DNA of 64,000 bases. It comes from Hymenobacter amundsenii (GTDB lineage: Bacteria; Bacteroidota; Bacteroidia; Cytophagales; Hymenobacteraceae). Location of the stretch: contig NZ_NIRR01000009.1 in assembly GCF_002204745.1 (NCBI RefSeq), positions 62,001-126,000 on the forward strand. Direction: 5' to 3'. Below the pieces are notes generated by a model that saw nothing but the letters and a program-made list of their open reading frames with translations, ran no database searches and was not told the DNA's origin. Shown piece by piece: positions 33,636 through 42,305 of the stretch (positions within the stretch are counted from its first letter, which is position 1; every line of letters begins with the position of its first letter). The position numbers were made by a program, and so were the translations under genes.

Positions 33636-36600
33636 ATGATGGTTCGTTTACGACTTGATATTCGGCCTTGTCTGCGGCCGCTGATACTGCTTCCGGCCCT
33701 GGGCCTGGGTGTTAGTCTCCAACTGGCCGCCGCGCCCCTCACGACAGTCAGCCCGCGCGCCGTCCGGGCCGATATCACTATTACCGGCCGCGTGGTGGAT
33801 GAAAACGGCGCGGGCCTGCCCGGCGTCAACATCAATGTAAAAGGTACCACCATTGGCACCCAGACCAACGGGGACGGCCAGTATTCCCTCTCGACCCCCA
33901 GCGACGCGACCCTGATTTTTAGCTTTGTGGGCTACCTGCCCAAGGAGGAGCCGGTGCGGGGCCGCACGGCTATCAATACCGCCCTCGCACCCGATACCAA
34001 AACCCTCAATGAAGTAGTGGTGGTGGGCTATGGCGTGCAGGAGAAGAAAATGCTGGCTACGTCCATCGCCACGATTTCGGCCAAGCAGGTAGAACTACTG
34101 CCGGTAGCTTCGCCCTCGGAGGCCCTGGTAGGCTTGGTGGCCGGAGCCCAGATTACGGAGCCCTCGGGCGAGCCGGGCGCGGGCGCGGTCATCCGCATTC
34201 GGGGGCTGGGCTCGATTTCGGCCGGCAACAACCCGCTGTACGTCGTGGACGGCTACCCGCTCAACAACCCCGACAGCTACTTCCAGATTCCGCCCGCCGA
34301 CATCCAGAGCATCCAGGTGCTCAAGGATGCGGCGGCTTCTGCCATCTACGGCTCGCGCGGCGGCAATGGCATTGTGATTGTGACTACCAAGCGCGGCAAC
34401 ACCGATGGCAGCACCCGCTTCAACTTCACGGCCAACACGGGCATTCAGCAGGTAGCCAAGCGCCTGGACCTGCTCAACCGCGACCAGTTTCTGGAGTACT
34501 TCAAGGAGTCGTACACCAACGCCAACCGCGCGTTTACCGCCCCCATGGTAGCCCTGTTTGCCCAGGACCAAAACAGCTTACCCGACACCGACTGGCAGGA
34601 CGAAATTTTCCAGAACGGCGTGCAGCAGCAGTACAATTTGAGCGCCAGCGGCGGTAATGATAAGTCCCGCTTCTACATCTCGGGCGGCTACTTCAAGCAG
34701 AACGGCGTAGTGCGGGGCTCGGCTTTCGAGCGGTTTTCGCTGCGCGCCAACTACGACGCTCAGCTGAGCCCGAAGCTGAAGCTGGGCCTGAGCCTGGCAC
34801 CCAACTTCAGCCGCACCGACGTGGTACCCACCTCGGGCAGCTACAACGGTGGCAGCATTACGGGCGGCGGGCCGGCCGGTGAAACCGGTGCCGTCACGGC
34901 GGCCATCATCATGCCACCCATCATCCCGGTGCGCCTGCCCAACGGCGACTACGCCGGCATCCGGACCGGTAGCAACCAGGCCATCACCAACCCCGGCGAC
35001 CTGCTGAGCCCAGTGGCCCCGCTGGATCTCTACCAAGACCGCAATAACGCCGTGCGTGCCCTGGGCATTACGTTTCTTGATTTTGAGGTGATAAAGGGCC
35101 TGCACCTGCGCACCAACCTCGGCGCCGAACTGATAAACTCCCGCCGGGCTATCTACGTGCCGGCCACGCTGAGCACGGCTAGCAATCAAACCGCTAACCT
35201 CTCAAACCCCATCCTCAACAACGTGGATGCCCGGCGCCTGAACAGCACCAACATGAACTGGCTGTGGGAGAACACGGCTACTTACAACCGCACCTTCGGC
35301 ATAAACCATAGCGCAACCGTGCTGGCTGGCTACGCGGCCCAGTACAACACCGCCGAAGGCAACACCGTGCAGGGCCAGAGCGGCACCTACACCAACACCA
35401 ATATCCAGTATCCGACCGCCGCCGGCCAAGTGTTTGGCACCGGACTTTTCAACAATGAAAATGCGTTGACGTCGGTGTTTGGCCGCCTCGACTACGCCTT
35501 CAAGGACCGCTACATTCTGACCGCCGCGCTGCGCACGGACGGCTCGTCGCGCTTCGGCCCCGACAACCGTTATGCCACATTCCCCTCGGTAGCCCTGGCG
35601 TGGCGCGCGGCCGAAGAAGGGTTTATGCAGCAGTTTGACGCTATCAGTGAACTGAAGCTGCGCGCCAGCTACGGCGTGACTGGCAACAACAATATCGGCG
35701 ACTACAACTACCAAGCCTACCAAGCCGGGGCCAATTACGTGTTTGGCACCGGCACTGGCACCCGCGTGTTCGGCTTCTCGCCCAACGGCGTGGCCATCCG
35801 CGACTTGGGCTGGGAGACCAACAAGCAGGTGGATGCCGGCTTCGACCTGGGCCTGTTCCGCGACCGTATCTACCTGACCGTGGCGGCCTACCAGCGCAAT
35901 ACCACCGACCTGCTGCTGAACCGCAACATTCCGGCGCTGCTGGGTTTTTCGTCGCGGGCCCTAGCCAACGTGGGCGAGGTACGCAACCGCGGCCTGGAGT
36001 TTCAGCTGAACACGGCCAACGTGCAGGGTAAAGACTTTACCTGGAGCACGGCCGCCAACCTATCTTTCAACCGCAACAAGGTACTTGCCTTGTCGGGCAC
36101 CAACGAGCAGATTCGATTCGACGCGGTGTTTGGCTACGCCAGCTCTATTCGGGTGGTGCCGGGCCAGCCGCTGGGCGTGTTCTACGGTTACCAGCAGGAA
36201 GGTATTTACCTCAACCAGGCCGACATCGACAGCAGCCCGAAATGGACCGGTAGTTCGACCGTTATCCGGCCCGGCGACTTCAAGTTCAAAGACGTAGACG
36301 GCGACGGTCAAATCAACTCGTCCGATATTGGCGTCATCGGCAACCCGTTCCCGAACTTCACCTTCGGCCTGCAAAACACCTTCGGCTATAAGGCCTTCTC
36401 GCTGGCCGTGACGCTGCAAGGCTCGCAGGGCAACGATGTGCTCTACGGGGCCGACCGCTACGTAGTGAACGGGCAGGGGGGCACCAACGGCCGCACCAAC
36501 CTACTGGACCGCTGGCGCTCACCCGAAAACCCCGGCGACGGCAAAACGCCCCTGGCCACCGTCAACGGTTCGCTCAAAACCGTGTTCAACTCCTACTACG

Positions 36601-36857
36601 TGCACGATGCCTCATTTCTGCGCGTGCGCAACGTAACGCTACGCTACCAAGTGCCCGCCCAACTGGTGAAACGCGCCAGCTTGCAGAGCTTGGGCATCTA
36701 CACCAGCATCCAAAATCTGTACACGTTTACCAAATACTTCGGCTACAACCCCGAAGCCAACAACTACGGCAATACCACTTCGCCCACCTATGGCGTCGAC
36801 CAAGGGGCCTATCCGATGGCCCGCACCATTACGCTGGGCGTGCAGCTGGGCTTCTAA
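33636..36857 (+). CDS. SusC/RagA-family TonB-dependent transporter (SusC2)
   Basis: TonB-dependent oligosaccharide importer, 1073 aa. Signal segment LRPLILLPALGLGVSLQLAAA, carboxypeptidase-regulatory-like domain (ITGRVVDENGAGLPGVNINVKG), plug with EVVVVGYGVQEKKMLATSIA and RIRGLGSISAGNNPLYVVDG, then a barrel ending in MARTITLGVQLGF. It heads a plus-strand operon with susD2, GH2 and a GH50-like gene. Two in-frame ATGs stand together at the start; either is possible. It differs strongly from SusC1, so this is a second transport system rather than a recent duplicate. Confidence 0.97.
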   Translation: MMVRLRLDIRPCLRPLILLPALGLGVSLQLAAAPLTTVSPRAVRADITITGRVVDENGAGLPGVNINVKGTTIGTQTNGDGQYSLSTPSDATLIFSFVGYLPKEEPVRGRTAINTALAPDTKTLNEVVVVGYGVQEKKMLATSIATISAKQVELLPVASPSEALVGLVAGAQITEPSGEPGAGAVIRIRGLGSISAGNNPLYVVDGYPLNNPDSYFQIPPADIQSIQVLKDAAASAIYGSRGGNGIVIVTTKRGNTDGSTRFNFTANTGIQQVAKRLDLLNRDQFLEYFKESYTNANRAFTAPMVALFAQDQNSLPDTDWQDEIFQNGVQQQYNLSASGGNDKSRFYISGGYFKQNGVVRGSAFERFSLRANYDAQLSPKLKLGLSLAPNFSRTDVVPTSGSYNGGSITGGGPAGETGAVTAAIIMPPIIPVRLPNGDYAGIRTGSNQAITNPGDLLSPVAPLDLYQDRNNAVRALGITFLDFEVIKGLHLRTNLGAELINSRRAIYVPATLSTASNQTANLSNPILNNVDARRLNSTNMNWLWENTATYNRTFGINHSATVLAGYAAQYNTAEGNTVQGQSGTYTNTNIQYPTAAGQVFGTGLFNNENALTSVFGRLDYAFKDRYILTAALRTDGSSRFGPDNRYATFPSVALAWRAAEEGFMQQFDAISELKLRASYGVTGNNNIGDYNYQAYQAGANYVFGTGTGTRVFGFSPNGVAIRDLGWETNKQVDAGFDLGLFRDRIYLTVAAYQRNTTDLLLNRNIPALLGFSSRALANVGEVRNRGLEFQLNTANVQGKDFTWSTAANLSFNRNKVLALSGTNEQIRFDAVFGYASSIRVVPGQPLGVFYGYQQEGIYLNQADIDSSPKWTGSSTVIRPGDFKFKDVDGDGQINSSDIGVIGNPFPNFTFGLQNTFGYKAFSLAVTLQGSQGNDVLYGADRYVVNGQGGTNGRTNLLDRWRSPENPGDGKTPLATVNGSLKTVFNSYYVHDASFLRVRNVTLRYQVPAQLVKRASLQSLGIYTSIQNLYTFTKYFGYNPEANNYGNTTSPTYGVDQGAYPMARTITLGVQLGF

Positions 36858-36932
36858 ACTGACCGGCTACGGCGGTCCGGCCGGGTGCTGCCGGACCGCC
36901 AATTGAACCCACTTCCTAGATTCATCCCCACC

Positions 36933-38438
36933 ATGACTTTCAATAAATTTTTCGCGGGTGCTGCCTGCGCTACCCTGCTGGGCCTGGCCACGTTGGGTAC
37001 CACCTCGTGCAGCAAGGACTTCATCGACCTCAACGACCCCACGCGCCTGCCCACCTCCGAGGGCTACACCGACTCGCTGAGCATCGTGACTGGCGTAACG
37101 GCCGCGTACTCTTCGCTGCAAGACATCTATGGCAACGGCAGCAACCGGGGCCTATTCGTCTACGCCGAAATTCCGTCCGATAACAGCTTTGCCCTGACTT
37201 CGGGCGAGTTGCTTAACGAGTTCAACGATTTCAGCCTTTCCAGCATCAACCCGCGCCTGCAGAGCCAGTGGCTGGTAACCTATCGTGCCATTGCCCGCTG
37301 CAACGTCATTCTCAGCCGGGCCGGCAGCGTGCGGCTCACCGACGCCACCCGCAACCGTTTTTATGGGGAAGTACGGTTCATTCGGGCGTTGGCCTACTTC
37401 AACGCCGTGCAAATCTGGGGCGATGTTCCACTGGTAACCAGCGAGATTACCTCCATTGCCAATGCCTACGAGTTCGGGCGTACTGCTAAGGCCCAAGTCT
37501 ATGCCCAAATCGAGGAAGACCTCACCTTTGCTGAAGCCAACCTGCCCGTCGCCCAAACCGGTGCCAACCTGGGCCGGGCCACCAAGGGTGCGGCCCAGGG
37601 CCTGCTGGGCAAAGTATTGCTGACTCAGAAGAAATACGCCGACGCCGCTGTTGCCCTAAAAAAGGTCATCGACGGTAATAATTACGCGTTGCAAGCCACC
37701 TACGCCAACATCTTTTTGACTACCAACGAGATGAATAGCGAAATTCTGGCCGCAGCGCGCTATACCAAGGGTGGCCTGGGTATTGGCAGCTATTTCAGCA
37801 CGTGGTTTATGCCGGTGCTGCCGGCGGCCGTGGCCCTCACTATAAATGGCAACGTGGGCACCGGCCAGCAGTATAATTCGGTTGACCCCGACCTGGTGGC
37901 GGCCTTCGCGGCCAGTGGGGCCAGCGACGTGCGGGCCGCCGCCTCATTCGGGGCTTCCACTGTCGCGAACGTAACGCAGTATTACACCAAGAAGTACAGC
38001 GACTTGCCCACCAGCGCCTTTGACGCCGAGAACGACTGGATTATTCTGCGCTACGCCGATGTGCTGCTGATGTATGCCGAAGCGGTAAACGAGCAAAGCG
38101 GCCCCAGCACGCCGGCCCTTGATGCGGTGAACCGCGTGATCCGCCGCTCGCGCAACCTGCCCGTAGCCACCGCTGCCCCGGCCGTGGACCTGCCCGCCAC
38201 CATTAGCCAAGCCAACCTGCGTACCCGCATCGAGCTGGAACGCCGTCTGGAGCTCAACTTCGAAGGTCACCGCTGGTTCGACTTGGTGCGCACCGACCGC
38301 GCCATTCCGGTGATGAATGCGTTCTTCGCCCGTACCGCCTCAACTACCCGCATCGACCAGCACAACCTGGTATTCCCCCTGCCGATTCAGGAAATCCAGA
38401 CCAACCCGATTCTGACCCAGAACCCTGGCTATAACTAA
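36933..38438 (+). CDS. SusD/RagB-family outer-membrane glycan-binding lipoprotein (SusD2)
   Basis: 501 aa surface lipoprotein partnering SusC2, 75 bp upstream. The ATG at 36933 gives the signal peptide and lipobox (GTTSC, about Cys28); a 16-codon upstream extension is rejected. SusD features include GEVRFIRALAYFNAVQIWGDVPLVTSE, ADVLLMYAEAVNEQSG, ELNFEGHRWFDLVRTDRAI and the C-terminal FPLPIQEIQTNPILTQNPGYN. Confidence 0.97.
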   Translation: MTFNKFFAGAACATLLGLATLGTTSCSKDFIDLNDPTRLPTSEGYTDSLSIVTGVTAAYSSLQDIYGNGSNRGLFVYAEIPSDNSFALTSGELLNEFNDFSLSSINPRLQSQWLVTYRAIARCNVILSRAGSVRLTDATRNRFYGEVRFIRALAYFNAVQIWGDVPLVTSEITSIANAYEFGRTAKAQVYAQIEEDLTFAEANLPVAQTGANLGRATKGAAQGLLGKVLLTQKKYADAAVALKKVIDGNNYALQATYANIFLTTNEMNSEILAAARYTKGGLGIGSYFSTWFMPVLPAAVALTINGNVGTGQQYNSVDPDLVAAFAASGASDVRAAASFGASTVANVTQYYTKKYSDLPTSAFDAENDWIILRYADVLLMYAEAVNEQSGPSTPALDAVNRVIRRSRNLPVATAAPAVDLPATISQANLRTRIELERRLELNFEGHRWFDLVRTDRAIPVMNAFFARTASTTRIDQHNLVFPLPIQEIQTNPILTQNPGYN

Positions 38439-38549
38439 GAAATTAGTGAGTGGGGAGTACGCGACGGCACCCGTTGACCTCTGCAAGGGCTGGGTGTTGT
38501 TGCCTCTCTCCCGCACCATTCCGCCTTGTCATCGCCTCATCCTTTCATC

Positions 38550-40421
38550 ATGCCTCATTCCTATTCGCTAAACATGCTGCTGGCGGCTCTGCTGAGCTGC
38601 TTTAGCATCTTCAGCAACCAGCCGGCCCAAGCCCAGACCAGCCTGATTCAGAATGCCCCGGCCCGCCGCGTGCTCAGCCTCAACGGCAGCTGGAACTACA
38701 TCATCGACCCCTACGAAAACGGGTTTTATGACTACCGCCGCGAGGCATTCGATAAGTCGGCCAGCGGCAAAGGCGGTTATTACGACAACCAGAAGCCCAG
38801 CAATTCGCAGGAGCCCGAGCTAATTGAGTACGACTTCGACCACTCGGCCGTCATGCAGATTCCGGGCGACTGGAACTCGCAGGATGCCAAGCTGCTGTAT
38901 TACGAAGGCACCGTATGGTTTAAGAAGGATTTCAAGCTGAAGCCCACGGCCGGGAAGCGGTATTTCCTGTATTTCGGGGCGATAAACTACGAGGCGCACA
39001 TTTACCTGAACGGCAAGAAGCTGGGCATGCACAAGGGCGGCTTTACGCCGGTTCAGCTGGAAATTACCGACAAGCTGAGCGCCAGCGGCGACAATTTCGT
39101 GGTGGTGAAGGCCGACAACACCCGCCACGCCGAGGAAGTCCCGACCATCAACACCGACTGGTGGAACTACGGCGGCATCACTCGCGACGTGTACATCGCC
39201 GAAACGCCCGCCACCTTCATCGTGGATTACAAGGTGCAGCTGGCCAAAAACGACCCGGCCAACCTGGCCGGCTACGTGCAGCTCGACGGGGCCGAAAAAG
39301 CCGGCCAGACGGTGACCCTGAACATCGCCGAAGCCGGTTTGAAACAGACCCTGAAAACCGACGCCGACGGCCGCGCCACCTTCCGGCTGCGCGCCAAAAA
39401 GCTGAAGCTCTGGTCGCCCCTGAGCCCCAAGCTCTACGCCGTGACGCTGACCAACGGCGCGGAAACGGTACAGGATAAAATTGGCTTCCGCACCATTCAA
39501 ACCCAGGGCCAGGATATTCTGCTGAACGGCAAATCCATCTTCCTGCGCGGCATTTCTATCCATGATGAAAACCCGCTGATTCCGGGCCGGGCGCGCGGCG
39601 AAGGCGACCTGCGCATGCTGCTTACCTGGGCCAAGGAGCTGGGCTGCAACTATGTGCGCCTGGCCCACTATCCGCACAACGAAATCATGCTGAAGCTGGC
39701 CGACGAAATGGGCCTGCTGGTGTGGGCCGAAGTGCCGGTGTACTGGACTATTGCCTGGGAAAACCCCACCACCTACCAAAATGCCGAACAGCAGCTCTCG
39801 GACCTGATTTCGATGGGTAAAAACCGGGCCAGCGTGATGGTGTGGTCCATTGGCAACGAAACGCCGCTCGGCGACGCGCGCCTGAAGTTCATGAGCCGCC
39901 TGGCCACCAAGGCCCGCGCCCTCGACGACACCCGCCTCATTGCCGCCGCCCTGGAGCTGCACCGCACCCCCGACAACGTGGTGCACGTGGACGACCCCCT
40001 AGGCGAGTACCTCGACCTGGCCAGTTTCAACGAGTACGCCGGCTGGTACTGGGGTGGTAAGCCGAGCGAAATCACCAAGTATACCTTCGACATCAAGTAC
40101 AACAAGCCGGTAGTTATCAGCGAGCTGGGCGGCAGTGCTCTGGCCGGCTATCACGGCGACGCCGAAACCCGCTGGAGCGAGGAGTATCAGGAGGCGCTCT
40201 ACATCAACCAAATCAAGATGCTGAGTACCATCAAAGGCCTGCGCGGCCTCACTCCCTGGATTCTGGTGGACTTCCGCGCCACCCGCCGCCAGCACCCGGT
40301 GTATCAGAACGGGTTCAACCGTAAGGGCCTGATTTCGAACACCGGGCAGAAGAAAAAGGCATTTTATGTGCTGCAGGAATATTACCGGCAGCAGGCGGCT
40401 AAGTACGATACAGGGAAATGA
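38550..40421 (+). CDS. Secreted GH2 beta-glucuronidase-like glycosidase
   Basis: Retaining exo-glycosidase of 623 aa from the ATG at 38550, with a signal peptide ending in QPAQAQ. The compact size and WWNYGGITRDVYI (204-216) resemble GH2 beta-glucuronidases. Acid/base is Glu437 (IGNETP) and nucleophile Glu525 (VISELGG). It is shorter than the two left-arm GH2 enzymes, which carry extra C-terminal domains. Its TGA overlaps the ATG of the next gene (ATGA), so they are translationally coupled. Activity on glucuronate is likely from context but not proven by sequence. Confidence 0.9.
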   Translation: MPHSYSLNMLLAALLSCFSIFSNQPAQAQTSLIQNAPARRVLSLNGSWNYIIDPYENGFYDYRREAFDKSASGKGGYYDNQKPSNSQEPELIEYDFDHSAVMQIPGDWNSQDAKLLYYEGTVWFKKDFKLKPTAGKRYFLYFGAINYEAHIYLNGKKLGMHKGGFTPVQLEITDKLSASGDNFVVVKADNTRHAEEVPTINTDWWNYGGITRDVYIAETPATFIVDYKVQLAKNDPANLAGYVQLDGAEKAGQTVTLNIAEAGLKQTLKTDADGRATFRLRAKKLKLWSPLSPKLYAVTLTNGAETVQDKIGFRTIQTQGQDILLNGKSIFLRGISIHDENPLIPGRARGEGDLRMLLTWAKELGCNYVRLAHYPHNEIMLKLADEMGLLVWAEVPVYWTIAWENPTTYQNAEQQLSDLISMGKNRASVMVWSIGNETPLGDARLKFMSRLATKARALDDTRLIAAALELHRTPDNVVHVDDPLGEYLDLASFNEYAGWYWGGKPSEITKYTFDIKYNKPVVISELGGSALAGYHGDAETRWSEEYQEALYINQIKMLSTIKGLRGLTPWILVDFRATRRQHPVYQNGFNRKGLISNTGQKKKAFYVLQEYYRQQAAKYDTGK

Positions 40422-41986
40422 TAACATTCACCTCCCTCCCCAGTCCCCTCCCCTCCGGGAGAGAGGATGCGTTCAACGACTTCAACCACTTGCGTCTGGC
40501 GTCCCCTCTCCCGGAGGATTCTACGCATCAAGCGGAAAAGGTGCCCGGGAGTGGGGTGATCCGCCTGCTGACAGCCTCCGTCTTCCTACTCAGCCTTACC
40601 GTCCAAGCCCAGTCCCGCGACAGCGCCGAATACGCACTGCGCGTAGCCGCCAAAAAGACCATCAACAACTCCACCGTCGATGGCAAAGCGGGCTTCGCGG
40701 AGTATAAGAACTACCCCACGCGCACTATTGCCACCCTGCAAAACTTCACCCCGACCGAAACCAGGCTGGATAAGTACGGCGGACGGCTCGACAAGAAAAC
40801 CAAGGCCACCGGCTATTTCCACGTTGAGAAAATAGCCGGCCGCTGGTGGGCCGTGGACCCCAATGGCTATTACTACCTGCACAATGCCCCCAACGATGTG
40901 CAGCCCGGCGGCTCCCAACGCACCCAACAGGCGCTGAAAACTAAATACGGCAACCGCGCCGGCTGGATGGCGGCCACCCGCAAATTCCTGCTGGCAAATG
41001 GCTTCAACGGCACCGGCGCGTGGTCGGCCACCCCGGAGATTCAGGCGGAAAATGCGAAGGCCGATAAGCCACTGGCTTACACCATCAACCTGGATTTTAT
41101 GAGTAAATACGGGGACAAGCGCGGCGGCACCTACGTGCAACCCGGCCACAAAGGCTACCCCAACGACGTTATTTTTGCCTTTGATCCCGGCTTTCCGGAG
41201 TTCGTGGAGGAGCAGGCGAAAAAGTTGGTCAGCAACAGGAAAGACAAAAACCTCTTCGGCTATTTTTCCGATAACGAGATGCCGCTGCTGCGCAAAAACC
41301 TCGACGGTTACCTGACGCTGCCCGTGACTGAGCCCGGCTACGTGGCGGCCAAAAAGTGGGCGGACGAGCGCAGCATCACTCTCGAAACCATCACCGACCA
41401 GAACCGGCAGGATTTCCTGGCCTTCGCCGCCGACCGCTACTTCGGCATCGTGGCCACGGCCCTCAAAAAATACGACCCCAACCATATGTACTTGGGCTGC
41501 CGCTTCCACGGCGCCCAGCGCTACTACCCGGAACTGATGAAGGTGGCGGGCAAGTATCTGGATGCCATCAGCATTAACTACTACAACAACTGGACGCCCG
41601 AAAAGAACTGGATGGCTGACTGGGAGCAGGTTTCGGGCAAGCCGTTTATCGTGACGGAGTGGTACGTGAAGGGTGAGGACGCGCCCGGCCTGGCCAACAC
41701 CGCCGGGGCCGGCTGGGTAGTGAAGACCCAGGCCGACCGGGGCCGGTTCTACCAGAATTTCACGCTCGGCCTGCTCGAATCGAAGAATTGCGTAGGCTGG
41801 CACTGGTTTAAATACCAAGACAACGACCCCACCCTCGTAGGCGCCGAGCCCTCGAACACCAACGCCAACAAGGGCATCGTCGACAACACCCTGGAGCCTT
41901 ACCCGGCGCTGCTCGAACAGATGCGTGAGTTGAATTTCCAGATGTATCATCTGGCCGACTTCTTCGATAATCGGCCGCCGATGTAA
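40418..41986 (+). CDS. GH50-like (agarase-like, clan GH-A) secreted glycoside hydrolase
   Basis: 522 aa as read from the ATG that overlaps the preceding stop. The likely acid/base lies in GYFSDNEMPL and the nucleophile in PFIVTEWYVKG; MYLGCRFHG, AISINYYNNW and GWHWFKYQDND further fit GH50-type barrels. The signal-like segment RLLTASVFLLSLTVQAQS begins only at about residue 48. The residues before it are the translation of an inverted repeat (40453-40516), so the functional start may be the GTG at 40556. True agarase activity is doubtful in a uronate locus; a related exo-beta-glycosidase is more likely. Confidence 0.75.
   Translation: MITFTSLPSPLPSGREDAFNDFNHLRLASPLPEDSTHQAEKVPGSGVIRLLTASVFLLSLTVQAQSRDSAEYALRVAAKKTINNSTVDGKAGFAEYKNYPTRTIATLQNFTPTETRLDKYGGRLDKKTKATGYFHVEKIAGRWWAVDPNGYYYLHNAPNDVQPGGSQRTQQALKTKYGNRAGWMAATRKFLLANGFNGTGAWSATPEIQAENAKADKPLAYTINLDFMSKYGDKRGGTYVQPGHKGYPNDVIFAFDPGFPEFVEEQAKKLVSNRKDKNLFGYFSDNEMPLLRKNLDGYLTLPVTEPGYVAAKKWADERSITLETITDQNRQDFLAFAADRYFGIVATALKKYDPNHMYLGCRFHGAQRYYPELMKVAGKYLDAISINYYNNWTPEKNWMADWEQVSGKPFIVTEWYVKGEDAPGLANTAGAGWVVKTQADRGRFYQNFTLGLLESKNCVGWHWFKYQDNDPTLVGAEPSNTNANKGIVDNTLEPYPALLEQMRELNFQMYHLADFFDNRPPM
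40453..40516. repeat. Inverted repeat inserted in the 5-prime end of the GH50-like gene
   Basis: CTCCGGGAGAGAGGATGC at 40453-40470 is nearly complementary to GCGTCCCCTCTCCCGGAG at 40499-40516. It lies between the coupled ATG and the signal peptide of the downstream gene and is translated without a stop if that ATG is used. It looks like a REP-type mobile palindrome. Confidence 0.65.
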
Positions 41987-42305
41987 AGAAGCACTGTTCC
42001 GCGTCTTGGCGTTAAGCTTCCTCATGGAAGGAGTGGCGCCGCGCCGTTCGGTTATCAATGCCCAATGAAGATGTTCAACGACAAGACGCGAAATGCTGCG
42101 TCTTCACGACAAAAACCAGTGCTTACCTGGCGGCTGCCGGCCGCTTTCGGAGTCCGAAAAACAGCTGCCCCGATTGGAATCGCGCCTCACGAAAATGGTG
42201 GGAATGTAGTACTGAGGCCCCGGTCGGGGCGGCTTTGGCCTGTGGCCGCCAAAATGCACAAACCCTGTTTATCAGCCATCCGCTTGGCTTTGCTCCTGCA
42301 TCCGC
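41987..42305. repeat. 319-bp gap containing an inverted repeat
   Basis: AAGAAGCACTGTTCCGCG at 41987-42004 and following bases are imperfectly complementary to CAAGACGCGAAATGCTGCG around 42081-42099, forming arms about 27 nt long. A second small hairpin (AAGACGC/GCGTCTT) lies within the right arm. No operator, gene or T-run terminator is seen before the GH3 start at 42306. Confidence 0.5.
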
